Source: an uncultured Duncaniella sp. (GTDB taxonomy: Bacteria > Bacteroidota > Bacteroidia > Bacteroidales > Muribaculaceae). From it: a DNA stretch of 12,557 bases. The stretch lies in contig NZ_CAJTQC010000039.1 in the NCBI RefSeq assembly GCF_910578445.1, positions 1-12,557 of the forward strand. Direction: 5' to 3'. The notes beneath the pieces are model-generated. The model was given only the letters and a program-made list of their open reading frames with translations. It was not told where the DNA came from and ran no database searches. Positions 1 to 7,633 of the stretch are shown here, in pieces. Both the position numbers and the translations under genes were made by a program. Positions within the stretch are counted from its first letter, which is position 1. Each line of letters starts with the position of its first letter.

Positions 1-15
1 TGATGCCTCTGCACG

Positions 16-531
16 TTGAGTAGCACTCAAAAATTATTTAGGACAATATTGATTTATAACCTAAAAAACGGTAAAATTTCAACGGTAAAAATCGGAGAAT
101 CACTGCTAACATTCAAATACAAAGACGAAAGATTAACCGAGATTGAAAGAATTACAGGAGATGAGGAAACAAAGGCTTTAATAAAATGGAAAGACGGAAA
201 TATAGCTGCAATTCACACAGATGATAATTATTTAGGAAACACCAGAATACTTCTCAACCCGAGCAATCGTCCGAATACTATCGGGATTATCCCATCTCTC
301 CTTGCTACAGAATTTACCCATGAGATAGATTTAGCAATGATGATATCCGGATATTTTGGTAAATGTGACGAATATTTACCTCGCAGTCTCACATACTGTT
401 TCGACGAAAATGACGCAGACGATATTTTACAAGAAGCTATATCATACAATTTTGATTCTCATAATCAAATAATAATTCAATTAGATCAAAATAAAGACAA
501 TGCCGTCTCAATTAAATTTATAGTGAAATAA
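16..531 (+). CDS. DUF4595-like protein, probable 3' fragment or start-less gene
   Basis: A 171-residue reading frame that resembles the C-terminal part of Bacteroidales DUF4595-type lipoproteins, whose function is unknown. The visible signatures are IKWKDGNI (about residues 56-63), GYFGK (112-116), LPRSL (121-125) and a YxFD-type strand near 127-130. The family normally begins with a lipoprotein signal and Cys; here there is none. The frame opens only with TTG at 16, and the first in-frame ATG comes near residue 108. An in-frame TGA sits at 1-3 and the other two frames close by position 23, so no N-terminus can run in from the left without a frame change. The segment is visibly more A+T-rich than dnaX. 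I read it as a decayed or frameshifted remnant, or a short cytosolic relative. The family assignment is from memory of motifs and moderately sure; whether the gene works is uncertain. Confidence 0.5.
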   Translation: MSSTQKLFRTILIYNLKNGKISTVKIGESLLTFKYKDERLTEIERITGDEETKALIKWKDGNIAAIHTDDNYLGNTRILLNPSNRPNTIGIIPSLLATEFTHEIDLAMMISGYFGKCDEYLPRSLTYCFDENDADDILQEAISYNFDSHNQIIIQLDQNKDNAVSIKFIVK

Positions 532-670
532 CATTTGCCGTAAGAGATATTCTGGAGAATGAACAAGAACTTTCATAGTTAGAGCATATTCCCATATAAT
601 TCTGAAATCTTCCAAATTTACATCTCAGGCTATACGACATCAAATACGTAACTCACGGAAAGCCTTCCAT

Positions 671-719
671 ATTCTCCGGTTTGTTTCTTTTCCGGGCTTT
701 GTTTGGAAAACCGGGGAAT
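671..719 (+). other. Imperfect inverted repeat overlapping the dnaX promoter
   Basis: The arms at 671-682 and 708-719 pair over 12 bp with one G-U wobble. An alternative inner stem pairs TTTTCC (688-693) with GGAAAA (705-710). The structure covers the -33 element of the dnaX promoter. It has no T-tract after it, so it does not look like an intrinsic terminator. It could be an operator-like palindrome or chance. Confidence 0.3.
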
Positions 720-733
720 TGTGTGTAAATTTG
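702..733 (+). promoter_or_regulatory. Bacteroidetes-type promoter for dnaX
   Basis: TTTG at 702-705, a 20-nt spacer, then TAAATTTG at 726-733 matches the Bacteroidetes primary sigma consensus TTTG-N19-21-TAnnTTTG exactly. The -7 box ends only 7 nt before the dnaX ATG at 741. Transcription would therefore start almost on the start codon, giving a leaderless or near-leaderless mRNA. Confidence 0.65.
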
Positions 734-740
734 TGGATAT

Positions 741-2645
741 ATGGAAAACTATATTGTTTCGGCAAGGAAATATCGTCCGTCGACGTTCAATAGCGTTGTC
801 GGACAGAAAGCGCTCACGGCTACGCTCAAGAACGCAATAGCCACCCATCGACTGGCTCACAGTTATCTGTTTTGCGGGTCGCGCGGAGTCGGCAAGACTT
901 CATGCGCACGTATTTTTGCCAAAACAATCAATTGCAGCAACCCTACCGCCGAGGGCGAAGCCTGCAACGAGTGTGACAGCTGCCGCGCGTTCAACGAGGG
1001 CAGCTCGCTCAACATCATCGAGCTTGATGCCGCATCAAACAACGGTGTTGACGACATACGCCAGCTCGTCGAGCAGGTGCAAATCCCGCCATCTCAAGGC
1101 ACTTACCGCGTGTTTATCGTCGATGAGGTCCACATGCTGTCGGCTGCGGCGTTCAATGCTTTCCTGAAGACACTGGAAGAACCGCCGTCGTATGTAATCT
1201 TCATCCTCGCAACCACCGAGAAACACAAAATCATCCCGACCATCCTGTCGCGCTGTCAGATTTATGATTTCAAGCGCATAACGGTCAGGGACATGATCGA
1301 CCATCTAAGCTACGTGGCATCGCAGGAAGACATGACAGCCGACCCGGCTGCGCTCAACGTGATAGCCCGAAAGGCTGACGGTGCGATGCGCGACGCTCTC
1401 TCGATATTCGACCAAGTGGCAGCCTCGTCAAGAGGAAACATAACCTATCAGAGCGCAATCGAGAATCTCAACGTACTTGACTATAACTATTACAACCGCC
1501 TGCTCGATTGCTTCCTTTCAGGGAAAGTGCTCAATACGTGGCTGATTTATAAGGAAATCCGCGACAGAGGTTTTGACTCGCACTTTTTCATCAACGGTCT
1601 GGCCGACTATATGCGCGATCTTATGGTCGCCCGCGACCCTTCAACAATAGTGCTTCTTGAAGCAGACGATGAAGCCCGGAAAGCAATGGCCGCTACATCA
1701 GCGAAGTGTTCTCCCGATTTCATCTACCGCACCATGAATCTCTGCAATGAAGCAGACCTGAACTACCGCACAGCATCCAACAAACAATTCCTTATAGAGC
1801 TGACATTGGCCAAGATATGCCAATTGTCAAGCCCCTCCCCCGATAACAGTGGCGCAGGAGAGGGGCGGTTACAAAAAATACAGCCCGCCACTACTTCTGC
1901 CACGGCTCAGCAGCCACAGCAATCCCCTACTCCCGCTGCGCCTCAGATGCGCCCGGCCGAGCCTCAAAAAGCCTCGGCAACTATGGCATATCCAAACACT
2001 TACGGCGGAAACAATCCGATTCAACAACCCGTAACGCCCCAACCTTTACAGCAAGGGACCGCCCCTGCCCAGCCTGCACCGGCCTCTTACCAGACAGCTC
2101 CATCACAGCAGCCAACCACGGTTGCAGCTCCGCCTGCTCCATACGGAGGACAGCAGGCACAACCCATCGCAGCCAAGCGCCCTCTAAAGCGTCCGACATC
2201 GACATTTTCAATCAATCCGACCAAAAATACCGCACAATCAGCCGGACAGGCCCAGACAACAGCATCGATCCGCGAACCGCGCAATGGGCTCTATAACCGT
2301 GATCAGCTCAACAAGGCGTGGCAGAATTTCATCAAGAGCCGTCCGACCGAACATATACTCATCAACACGATGCGGGCATCGTTCCCGGCTCAGATAGAAG
2401 GCCATACATATAAAATAATGGTTGAAAACGAGATGCAGCTTAATGTCATAGAGCAAGCAACTCCGTCGTTGCTCAACTTCATGCGCAATGCCCTTGAAAA
2501 CGACCATTTCAATCTGACAGTGGAACTCAACCAAGGCTCAGCATCGCCACACACGTGGAGCGAACGTGAGGTGCTAACACATATGATTGAAAGTATCCCT
2601 ACGCTTAAGGGATTCATCGACGATCTGGGACTGACACTGGGATAG
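741..2645 (+). CDS. dnaX: DNA polymerase III subunit gamma/tau
   Basis: Motor subunit of the clamp loader, which uses ATP to load the sliding clamp at the replication fork. The 634-aa protein carries Walker A GSRGVGKTS (46-54), zinc-knuckle cysteines C65, C75, C78 and C81, Walker B with DEVH (128-131), sensor 1 ATTE (157-160), the SRC arginine-finger motif (170-172) and sensor 2 GAMRD (214-218). The collar domain runs to about residue 362. A Pro/Gln/Ala/Thr-rich linker of roughly 150 residues follows, then a folded tau-type C-terminal domain from about 516. ATG at 741 is chosen because MENYIVSARKYRPSTF matches the family N-terminus. A GC-rich hairpin is embedded in the coding sequence at the start of the linker (1831-1866). 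The next gene starts 25 nt after the stop, so co-transcription is likely. Confidence 0.97.
   Translation: MENYIVSARKYRPSTFNSVVGQKALTATLKNAIATHRLAHSYLFCGSRGVGKTSCARIFAKTINCSNPTAEGEACNECDSCRAFNEGSSLNIIELDAASNNGVDDIRQLVEQVQIPPSQGTYRVFIVDEVHMLSAAAFNAFLKTLEEPPSYVIFILATTEKHKIIPTILSRCQIYDFKRITVRDMIDHLSYVASQEDMTADPAALNVIARKADGAMRDALSIFDQVAASSRGNITYQSAIENLNVLDYNYYNRLLDCFLSGKVLNTWLIYKEIRDRGFDSHFFINGLADYMRDLMVARDPSTIVLLEADDEARKAMAATSAKCSPDFIYRTMNLCNEADLNYRTASNKQFLIELTLAKICQLSSPSPDNSGAGEGRLQKIQPATTSATAQQPQQSPTPAAPQMRPAEPQKASATMAYPNTYGGNNPIQQPVTPQPLQQGTAPAQPAPASYQTAPSQQPTTVAAPPAPYGGQQAQPIAAKRPLKRPTSTFSINPTKNTAQSAGQAQTTASIREPRNGLYNRDQLNKAWQNFIKSRPTEHILINTMRASFPAQIEGHTYKIMVENEMQLNVIEQATPSLLNFMRNALENDHFNLTVELNQGSASPHTWSEREVLTHMIESIPTLKGFIDDLGLTLG
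1831..1866 (+). repeat. REP-like GC-rich palindrome inside dnaX
   Basis: GCCCCTCCCC (1831-1840) pairs with GGAGAGGGGC (1857-1866) as a 10-bp stem with one C-A mismatch around a 16-nt loop. It stays in frame and encodes the start of the linker (about residues 364-376), which is unrelated in composition to the collar domain before it. A run of six A follows at 1873-1878. It looks like an extragenic-type palindrome that landed in a tolerant linker, but no second copy is visible in this window. Confidence 0.4.
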
Positions 2646-2670
2646 CTCCCTTTCAAACCTACCGATTTTT

Positions 2671-3339
2671 ATGGATTACGAAATTATAAAGTCGCGACAC
2701 TCAGTCCGTTCCTATACAGACCGACCGCTCCCGACTGAAATCCGACATGGCCTGACGGCTCTTATCGACGAGTGTAATTCAAGTTCCGGACTGAACATAC
2801 AGCTTGTCACAGACGAACCCAAGGCATTCGGAAGCTCACTGCTTGCCCATTACGGAAAGTTCAGCAATGTCCGTAACTACATCTGCATGATAGGCAAAAA
2901 AAGCTCAGGGACAGAGGAACTGCTCGGATATTATGGCGAGCGACTTGTGCTGAAAGCTCAGGAATTGGGTCTTAACACATGCTGGGTAGGGATGACTTTC
3001 AAAAAAGGTAAAATTCCGGCCGAAATCAGTGATGGCGAAAAGCTTTATGCCGTGATTGCAATAGGCTATGGAACTACACAGGGAAGCACTCACAAAATAA
3101 AGCCCCCGCAACAAATCTGTCCTGAAATAGACTCAGCGCCCGAATGGTTCAGACGAGGTGTCGAATATGCGCTCCTTGCGCCCACAGCCGTCAACCAGCA
3201 AAAATTCCGTTTCAAATGGTCAGGCGACAATCGGGTCACGGCAAGTTCTTCATGGGGGTTTTTCTCTAAAATGGACCTTGGAATAGCAAAGCTGCACTTC
3301 GAACTGGGTGCAAATCCGGTCAGAGTTGAATGGCTATAA
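2671..3339 (+). CDS. Nitroreductase family protein (TM1586-type)
   Basis: A 222-aa cytosolic flavoprotein-like enzyme, presumably using FMN and NAD(P)H to reduce an unknown substrate. The R-x-S-x-R flavin-phosphate signature is at 9-13 (RHSVR). GYYGERLVLKAQELGLNTCW (87-106) is the conserved helix of nitroreductases. PTAVNQQ (171-177) and LGIAKLHFELGA (203-214) are the second-half motifs seen in the TM1586 putative nitroreductase family. The length fits that family. ATG at 2671 directly precedes the conserved helix 1, and no better start exists. It follows dnaX by 25 nt with no promoter seen between, so it is probably the second gene of that transcript, though no functional link to replication is evident. 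The physiological substrate cannot be read from sequence. Confidence 0.85.
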   Translation: MDYEIIKSRHSVRSYTDRPLPTEIRHGLTALIDECNSSSGLNIQLVTDEPKAFGSSLLAHYGKFSNVRNYICMIGKKSSGTEELLGYYGERLVLKAQELGLNTCWVGMTFKKGKIPAEISDGEKLYAVIAIGYGTTQGSTHKIKPPQQICPEIDSAPEWFRRGVEYALLAPTAVNQQKFRFKWSGDNRVTASSSWGFFSKMDLGIAKLHFELGANPVRVEWL

Positions 3340-3410
3340 AATCAATTTAACGCAATAGGAATCAATAGGGTAGGGCGCAACCATCCTTCACCACCGCTTC
3401 TCTTACAAAC

Positions 3411-3462
3411 AAAACCCTTACTGCCGGACACCTCAAATGAGCTGTCCGGCAGTAAAGGTTTT
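3411..3462. terminator. Bidirectional intrinsic terminator
   Basis: Arms 3411-3430 and 3443-3462 pair over 20 bp with a single C-A mismatch (core CTGCCGGACA / TGTCCGGCAG) and a 12-nt loop. The flanks give T-tracts on both strands: TTTT at 3459-3462 on plus, and the complement of AAAA at 3411-3414 on minus. It lies between two convergent genes, the nitroreductase and ppiD, and serves both. Confidence 0.9.
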
Positions 3463-3492
3463 ATTCTGTATTATATCGCTTTCTAAAGACTA

Positions 3493-5565
3493 TTACTTAT
3501 AGAAAGTATTGATATTGTTGGTCACTTTCTTATTTCCGAGAAGAATACGGTCGAGAGTATTCATCATGCGGGCAGCGCCACGCTGCTGATTGAAGCGGAG
3601 TGCATTTTCCTCAAAATCATAAGGACGGCCTTCCTTATCGACTTCAGTCACCTGAAGAACAATGACAGAGTTGTTTGCCTGCATCGGGCCTACAAAAGCA
3701 CCCTTGGCAGCATTGGCAACCTTACCCTGAACAGCGCTTTCGCTGATACCGAGACCGGGAATCATATACTGACCGAAGTTAACGGTAGTAGTGTCGACAG
3801 ACACATTCATGAGCTTGGCATAGCCGGCCACGTCCTTAGCCTTGCCTTCATAATCGGCAATAAGTTTGGCAGCTTTCTTATCGTTACGTGCCTGAGCTGC
3901 AAGAAGTGTATGAATCTGCGAGTCACGAGCCGGAACAAAACCACCGTCGTAGATATCGTTGACAGCTACAGCAAGGAAGCGACCTGACTGCACGTCGCCG
4001 AAGACGGGTGAAACCTGACCTTTCTTTGCATCCATAACCCATGCCACAGCACTGTGCGAGTCATTAAGGTTACCGATCATAGGAGTAGAAGCGCTGACAG
4101 TAGCAGGGAATGTTGTATAGCCGGCTTCCTGAGCGTTCTCTGCAAATGACTTGGAATCCTTGTTTTCATCGACATATTTGCGAAGAGCGGCATCAAGTTC
4201 GTTGATTGTAGTGTTTGACGGCTCAGTTGTAAAGCTAACAGTAGCAATGTCATAGACAGTTTCGGGAGCTTCACGCTCGCTGACGCGGAAAATGCGGCCA
4301 CCTTCGGCGAGGGTGTCAGGAGTGAAGTAGACACCGGTCGCACGGTCTGCGATGATTTCCTTTACAGGAGCATAGTTGGGATCAAGGAGAGCTACTGCCA
4401 TATCCTTCTGAGACTGAGCGACGAGAGGTGAGGCAGAAATACTGTCGAAAGAAACACCTGAGTTAAGTTTGGCTACAAGCGAATCAACCTGAGCCTTAGT
4501 GCCCTGAACAGCAAGGAAATCGATTTTTGCATTGGCAACTTCCTGTCCTTTACCGAAAAGTTTCACGATGTTATAGTCGTTACCGGCCTTGTTGACCAAA
4601 GCCGCACGGCCTACAGAGAGCGAATCAAGAGTTGCTTTCAGACGGGCCTGCTTGTTGACGTCGGCCTGAGTAACTTTATGGCGGTCAGCCACGAATTCAG
4701 GCATATCAGACAGTCCCTGAAGTTCAGGAGTAGAGTTGAGAGCAGCAAGAGCATCCTCAACTTTCTTCTGTCCGGCAAGCATATCGGCTTCGGAAGGAAT
4801 GATATTGACAGCTATGTAGTTGACAGTGCGAGTAGGCTCGACAAGCACATAGCGGTTCTTATCCTTATTATAAATAGCGTTGATGTCGCTTTCGCTCACT
4901 TCGAAATCATCGTCGTTGAGAGAAGAGAAATCCTTCTTGGCATAGATGATATGTGATGTAGCGGCATTGTCATCGTAAAGAGCCTTTGCATCAAGCTCGT
5001 TGGCAACGAGCGTTCCTGTGAAAAGATTCTGGAACTTCTGCTGGAGAAGCATACGCTCAACCGACTTTTCAAGGTCAATCCAATAAGCCTGAAGCTGCTG
5101 GGCCTGAGCCTGCTGCATTCCATACTTTGTAGGATTGAAAGCCATGTCATGGGCAGTCTTGGCATCGGGCACACCGAGCTGCTGCTGCACCATGCGGTCA
5201 ACGTATTGTGAATTTTTTCCGACCATCATGTCTGTGAGTTCCTGATCTGTCACTGTGAGACCGAGATCCTTGACTTCCTGATCAAAAAGCTTCTCTGCAA
5301 TCATTGCATTGAGAACCTGCTGCTGGAGAACAGCCTGATCCATGCGCTGATTCTGTGCCTGAGCCTGCTGTGAGGCATCCTGAACACGACGCTGGAATTC
5401 CTGAATGTCGATTTTGTTGTCATCGACCTTTGCAATGGTAGTGCCGGTCCCGAAAAGCGAGCGACCGGAAGTAAAGAAGTCTCCGATGATAAAAGCCAGC
5501 AGACCGGCTCCCACGAAGATGAGCAAGAGGGCTGACTTGCTACGGATTTTTTCTAATGTTGCCAT
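3493..5565 (-). CDS. PpiD-like periplasmic folding factor (SurA-N/parvulin type)
   Basis: A 690-aa inner-membrane-anchored chaperone of the SurA/PpiD superfamily, expected to assist folding of outer-membrane and periplasmic proteins. Residues 1-10 are a short cytosolic tail with basic residues, 11-31 are one transmembrane helix, and the rest is periplasmic. A SurA-N-like helical region covers about 43-185, with Gln/Ala/Met-rich coiled-coil stretches at 62-95 and 148-163. A parvulin-like fold is suggested at about 345-435 and a further related segment at about 480-545. Neither the 345-435 block nor its immediate flanks contain His or Cys, so the usual parvulin catalytic residues are missing and chaperone activity without isomerase activity is likely. 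The length is normal for Bacteroidales members. ATG at 5565 begins MATLEKIRSKS, typical of the group. It has its own promoter and a leader of about 90 nt. Confidence 0.9.
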   Translation of the reverse strand: MATLEKIRSKSALLLIFVGAGLLAFIIGDFFTSGRSLFGTGTTIAKVDDNKIDIQEFQRRVQDASQQAQAQNQRMDQAVLQQQVLNAMIAEKLFDQEVKDLGLTVTDQELTDMMVGKNSQYVDRMVQQQLGVPDAKTAHDMAFNPTKYGMQQAQAQQLQAYWIDLEKSVERMLLQQKFQNLFTGTLVANELDAKALYDDNAATSHIIYAKKDFSSLNDDDFEVSESDINAIYNKDKNRYVLVEPTRTVNYIAVNIIPSEADMLAGQKKVEDALAALNSTPELQGLSDMPEFVADRHKVTQADVNKQARLKATLDSLSVGRAALVNKAGNDYNIVKLFGKGQEVANAKIDFLAVQGTKAQVDSLVAKLNSGVSFDSISASPLVAQSQKDMAVALLDPNYAPVKEIIADRATGVYFTPDTLAEGGRIFRVSEREAPETVYDIATVSFTTEPSNTTINELDAALRKYVDENKDSKSFAENAQEAGYTTFPATVSASTPMIGNLNDSHSAVAWVMDAKKGQVSPVFGDVQSGRFLAVAVNDIYDGGFVPARDSQIHTLLAAQARNDKKAAKLIADYEGKAKDVAGYAKLMNVSVDTTTVNFGQYMIPGLGISESAVQGKVANAAKGAFVGPMQANNSVIVLQVTEVDKEGRPYDFEENALRFNQQRGAARMMNTLDRILLGNKKVTNNINTFYK

Positions 5566-5662
5566 TTATGTTTAGATGATTTTTGATTTAAGAGTGATGA
5601 TAAGCCACGCCGACAACCGTGATGTTTACCATCCAAAGGATAATCTGCGCGGAATTAACGCA

Positions 5663-5693
5663 CAAAAGTACTATAAATTCCATTTAATTCAAA
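5663..5693 (-). promoter_or_regulatory. Promoter for the ppiD-like gene
   Basis: Read on the minus strand: TTTG (complement of 5690-5693), 19 nt, then TACTTTTG (complement of 5663-5670). This is an exact match to TTTG-N19-TAnnTTTG. Transcription would start near 5658, leaving about 90 nt of untranslated leader before the ATG at 5565. Confidence 0.7.
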
Positions 5694-5844
5694 ATGAACG
5701 CATTGAAAATCATCCCTCGCACTGACAAAAATGAGTGAAAAAATCCAAAAAAATGCCTACATGCGGTGTAATATTAATTTATATATACGCGTTTTCATTA
5801 ATATCAGGCAATATGGCTAATTTATCATCTTTAACAATCCGACC

Positions 5845-6546
5845 ATGCGCAAGACTCTTTTCATTCTTCTCGCCATTATCTCGGCAGCTACATTTTCAGC
5901 ATCAGGCATAAGCCCGCGTGCAGGCGTCTCGATACTCGGCGACTCCTATTCCACATTCGAAGGGCATGTAACTCCTGACACCAACTATGTGTGGTATTTC
6001 AAAACTCCGAATCCCGAACTGACAGATGTCAGCGATGTAAGTCAGACATGGTGGCAGCAACTCATACGCGACAAGGGTCTCCGTCTGGAAGTCAACAATT
6101 CTTTCTCCGGCGCGACGATATGCAACCGTGGCTACAGGGGAGAAGACTATTCTGACCGCTCTTTTCTCACCCGCGTGAAAGCGTTGGGCTCACCCGACAT
6201 AATCCTTGTATTCGGCGGGACAAACGACTCATGGGCCGGAGTGGAAGTCGGGGACTACCTTGATGCTGAAGGAAAAACGGCCGACGGCTCTGCCCCGGAC
6301 CTCTACACTTTCCGCCCGGCACTCGACATAATGCTGGCGGAAATGAAAAACTACTATCCCGGGACAGATATATACTTTATAGTAAACACCAAACTTCGTC
6401 CGGAAATCACAGAATCAATCGAAACACTCTGCCGTAAGCACGACATCGAGACAATCATGCTCAAGGATATCTCCAAAAAGGCCAATCATCCTTCAGTCAA
6501 AGGCATGGCAGAGATAGCCCGGCAGGTAGGGGAGAGAATCAAATAG
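5845..6546 (+). CDS. Secreted SGNH/GDSL-type hydrolase
   Basis: A 233-aa exported esterase-like enzyme. Residues 1-20 form a signal peptide (MRKTLFILLAIISAATFSAS). Block I is ILGDSYS with nucleophile S34, block II glycine is G89 in FSGATI, block III is GGTND with N127, and block V is NHPS with H215. These blocks give the Ser, Gly, Asn and His of the SGNH fold. The Asp normally three residues before the His is Lys here; D208 is seven residues upstream, and I recall the same spacing in Bacteroides relatives. The substrate is unknown; carbohydrate or peptidoglycan acyl groups are plausible. It is divergent from ppiD across 279 nt. Only a weak promoter-like box (TAATTTAT, 5818-5825) is seen. Its stop directly abuts the stop of the convergent neighbour. 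Confidence 0.87.
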   Translation: MRKTLFILLAIISAATFSASGISPRAGVSILGDSYSTFEGHVTPDTNYVWYFKTPNPELTDVSDVSQTWWQQLIRDKGLRLEVNNSFSGATICNRGYRGEDYSDRSFLTRVKALGSPDIILVFGGTNDSWAGVEVGDYLDAEGKTADGSAPDLYTFRPALDIMLAEMKNYYPGTDIYFIVNTKLRPEITESIETLCRKHDIETIMLKDISKKANHPSVKGMAEIARQVGERIK

Positions 6547-7572
6547 TTATCGACCGAAAATACCGTCAAGCCATTTTGTGATCACGTCAAGTGTTTCAGG
6601 AGAAATATCCTCCTGAATGCCGGCATATTCCTGAACCAATCCTGTCTTAGCCCGTTGGAACAGATGGTTATGGCCTGACATAAGCTTCGTTATAGCCCCG
6701 GGATTTTTTTCGGAGATTGTAGCGAGATTCTCAGGAACGACCTGAATGTCAAGACTGCCATTCAGCGCCAGCCAAGGTTTATTGACCGCACTTATATCAG
6801 CCGACGGATCATAGCGAAGCATTTCCCGATACCACGGTGAAAGGAGCACGCCTATCTGTGAGGCCAATTGCTGTTGCACCGACGGCAACTTTGCCGTTTC
6901 GCCGAGGCTCTGTGCCAATGTCATATATATAAGTGTATTAGCCTGCACATCAGGCATGTCGGACTTGGCAACATCAAGTAGCGAACGCTGCAACGCCTCC
7001 CCGTCCCATCGTCCGGCCATCCTCACCGCCGTCGACCGGCACTGTGACATCACCACGGAATCCCCTGCCCATGCAGGAGCGGCAAGCGTGACTATAAAAT
7101 CACATTTCGGATTATGGGCTGCATTCCTTATGGCTATAGTCCCGCCTTCAGAATGCCCGATGACACCTACGGGAATCTCTGAAAAGCAAGAATCGGCATA
7201 AGAAATGACCGATGCTATATCGCGGACAAAATCATCGTTGGTAGCTTCCGCAAAATTACCGCCGCTACCACCTATCCCTCTGTCATCCATACGCAAAACG
7301 GCATAGCCGTTTGCCACCAGATGTCCGGCAATCGTCCTGAATGGCTTATGCCCCATGATTTCCTCATCGCGGTTCTGCTGACCGCTGCCTGTCGCCATCA
7401 CGACTACGGCTTTAGGAGCCATGCTGTCAGGGACGGACAGTGTGCCGGCAAGCTTGACCCCATCATGCCTGTTTAAAACCGTAATCTCCCTGTCGGCAGC
7501 CTGTAGTGGGAAACCGGCAATCATCAATGTAAACGACGCGACAACACCTCTCGCTATTTTAATCATTCTCAT
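6547..7572 (-). CDS. Exported alpha/beta hydrolase
   Basis: A serine hydrolase of the alpha/beta fold, 341 aa from ATG at 7572. TTG at 7584 would add four residues but ATG is preferred because it gives a compact signal peptide ending LQA. The numbers here count from the TTG form. The oxyanion-side loop is GSGQQNRD (66-73), the DDRGIGGS strand is at 100-107, the nucleophile elbow is GHSEG with S145, the likely acid is D279 (NGSLDI), and the likely base is H307 (SGHNHLF). A helical cap lies between about 170 and 265. It resembles periplasmic esterase or peptidase-like hydrolases of Bacteroidales; the substrate is unknown. It is probably the last gene of the minus-strand operon, 61 nt after the DUF4491 gene, and ends flush against the SGNH gene. 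Confidence 0.87.
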   Translation of the reverse strand: MRMIKIARGVVASFTLMIAGFPLQAADREITVLNRHDGVKLAGTLSVPDSMAPKAVVVMATGSGQQNRDEEIMGHKPFRTIAGHLVANGYAVLRMDDRGIGGSGGNFAEATNDDFVRDIASVISYADSCFSEIPVGVIGHSEGGTIAIRNAAHNPKCDFIVTLAAPAWAGDSVVMSQCRSTAVRMAGRWDGEALQRSLLDVAKSDMPDVQANTLIYMTLAQSLGETAKLPSVQQQLASQIGVLLSPWYREMLRYDPSADISAVNKPWLALNGSLDIQVVPENLATISEKNPGAITKLMSGHNHLFQRAKTGLVQEYAGIQEDISPETLDVITKWLDGIFGR

Positions 7573-7633
7573 AAACTTAGTCAAAATAAAATCTATGATT
7601 AAACAATCGACGAAAGCTTAATCCTACACTGCA

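Noticed and set aside
2238..2534. Long minus-strand open frames inside dnaX.
   Set aside because: They run antisense to a well-supported gene with clear family motifs and show no domain or signal of their own.
5771..5804. ATATTAAT / ATTAATAT inverted repeat upstream of the SGNH gene.
   Set aside because: Very A+T-rich 8-bp arms in an A+T-rich intergenic region; expected by chance and not linked to a clear promoter.
5792..5825. Possible plus-strand promoter for the SGNH gene (TTTT, 22 nt, TAATTTAT).
   Set aside because: Both boxes have mismatches and the spacing is long; mentioned in the gene entry only.
7574..7633. Possible separate promoter for the alpha/beta hydrolase in the 61-nt gap (TTATTTTG box on minus).
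   Set aside because: One mismatch in the -7 box, no convincing -33 box, and it would leave almost no leader.
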